A DNA stretch of 6,138 nt from AC-32 sp035455605 (lineage in GTDB: Bacteria > Actinomycetota > Thermoleophilia > Gaiellales > Gaiellaceae): the NCBI GenBank assembly GCA_035455605.1, contig DATIER010000287.1:1-6138 (forward strand). Reading direction: 5' to 3'. The notes below the pieces were generated by a model. The model was not told the origin of the DNA, searched no databases, and saw only the letters and a program-made list of their open reading frames with translations. Both the position numbers and the translations under genes were made by a program. This document shows, piece after piece, positions 5,878-6,138 of this stretch (the first letter of the stretch is position 1; every line of letters begins with the position of its first letter).

Positions 5878-6138
5878 GTGGCGCTGTACCTGACCGAGGA
5901 CGAGGTCGCCGGGCTGCTCACGCCTGCCGACGCGTTGGAGGCGGTCGAAGGCTCCTTCCGCCGCCTGGCGGCTGGCGACGTCGAGAACGTGCCGCGGCAG
6001 CGGACGCGCTTCGAGGAGGGCGCGCTCGCCGTGATGTGGGCGGTCGACCGCGGGCTCGGGCTCGCGGGCGTGAAGACGTACGCGGCCGGCACCTCGAACG
6101 CGACGTTCGTGGTCGTGCTGTTCGAGACCGAGACGCAG
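5878..6138 (+). CDS. Ornithine cyclodeaminase / mu-crystallin family protein, N-terminal part (3' partial)
   Basis: The first 87 residues of an NAD(P)-dependent enzyme of the ornithine cyclodeaminase/mu-crystallin family are visible; the frame is open to the window end. The family pattern is clear: LYLTEDEVAGLL (3-14), an ALEAVEGSFRRLAAGD helix (19-34), a PRQRTRF segment (39-45), and GLGLAGVKTY (59-68). Lys66 in GVKTY matches the conserved substrate-contacting lysine of the family. The NAD(P)-binding Rossmann part lies outside the window. Members include ornithine cyclodeaminase (ornithine to proline and ammonia), alanine dehydrogenase and ketimine reductase, and the N-terminus cannot tell them apart. 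The GTG at 5878 gives the standard family N-terminus. Being 17 bases after the DUF421 gene with its own likely promoter, it may start a separate unit. A link to the amino acid importer is possible but not shown. Confidence 0.9.
   Translation, partial: MALYLTEDEVAGLLTPADALEAVEGSFRRLAAGDVENVPRQRTRFEEGALAVMWAVDRGLGLAGVKTYAAGTSNATFVVVLFETETQ

Overview
The window is GC-rich (well over 65% G+C by eye) and gene-dense, and every supported gene is on the + strand. Six of the seven visible gene starts can be placed, and all six are GTG. The base composition, the GTG starts, the leaderless-type promoters and the gene families suggest a high-GC actinobacterium, possibly of the class Thermoleophilia (Gaiellales or Solirubrobacterales type). 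That placement is an inference; no marker gene is present to fix it.

Bases 1-4862 are one probable operon for a branched-chain-amino-acid (LIV/HAAT) type ABC importer. It holds the C-terminal part of a LivH-type permease (cut by the window start), a natural fusion of a LivM-type permease to a LivG-type ATPase, a LivK/LivJ-type lipoprotein substrate-binding protein, and an unrecognised secreted protein with a C-terminal membrane anchor. livH/livMG and binding protein/anchored protein overlap by 4 bases (GTGA), which suggests translational coupling. The importer is divergent: the ATPase signature reads LTTSQ where LSxGQ is expected, the base after its Walker B DE is not proline, LivH lacks the usual GGxGS-like turn, and the binding protein lacks the usual Ser-rich loop. 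No LivF-type second ATPase is visible.

Bases 4896-5860 hold a second, tightly coupled pair: a 174-residue single-pass membrane protein with a beta-rich extracytoplasmic domain, and a short DUF421 (YetF-like) membrane protein. They overlap by one base (TAGTG). From 5878 to the end is the N-terminal part of an ornithine cyclodeaminase/mu-crystallin family protein, cut by the window end.

Two starts, those of the binding protein and of the cyclodeaminase-family protein, have a TAGNCT hexamer exactly 7 bases upstream of the GTG. This is the geometry expected of leaderless transcripts starting at the start codon. The binding protein may therefore be transcribed separately from the permeases, and the cyclodeaminase-like gene may form its own unit. 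No RNA gene, mobile element, CRISPR array or convincing intrinsic terminator was seen, and no gap longer than about 33 bases lies between genes.
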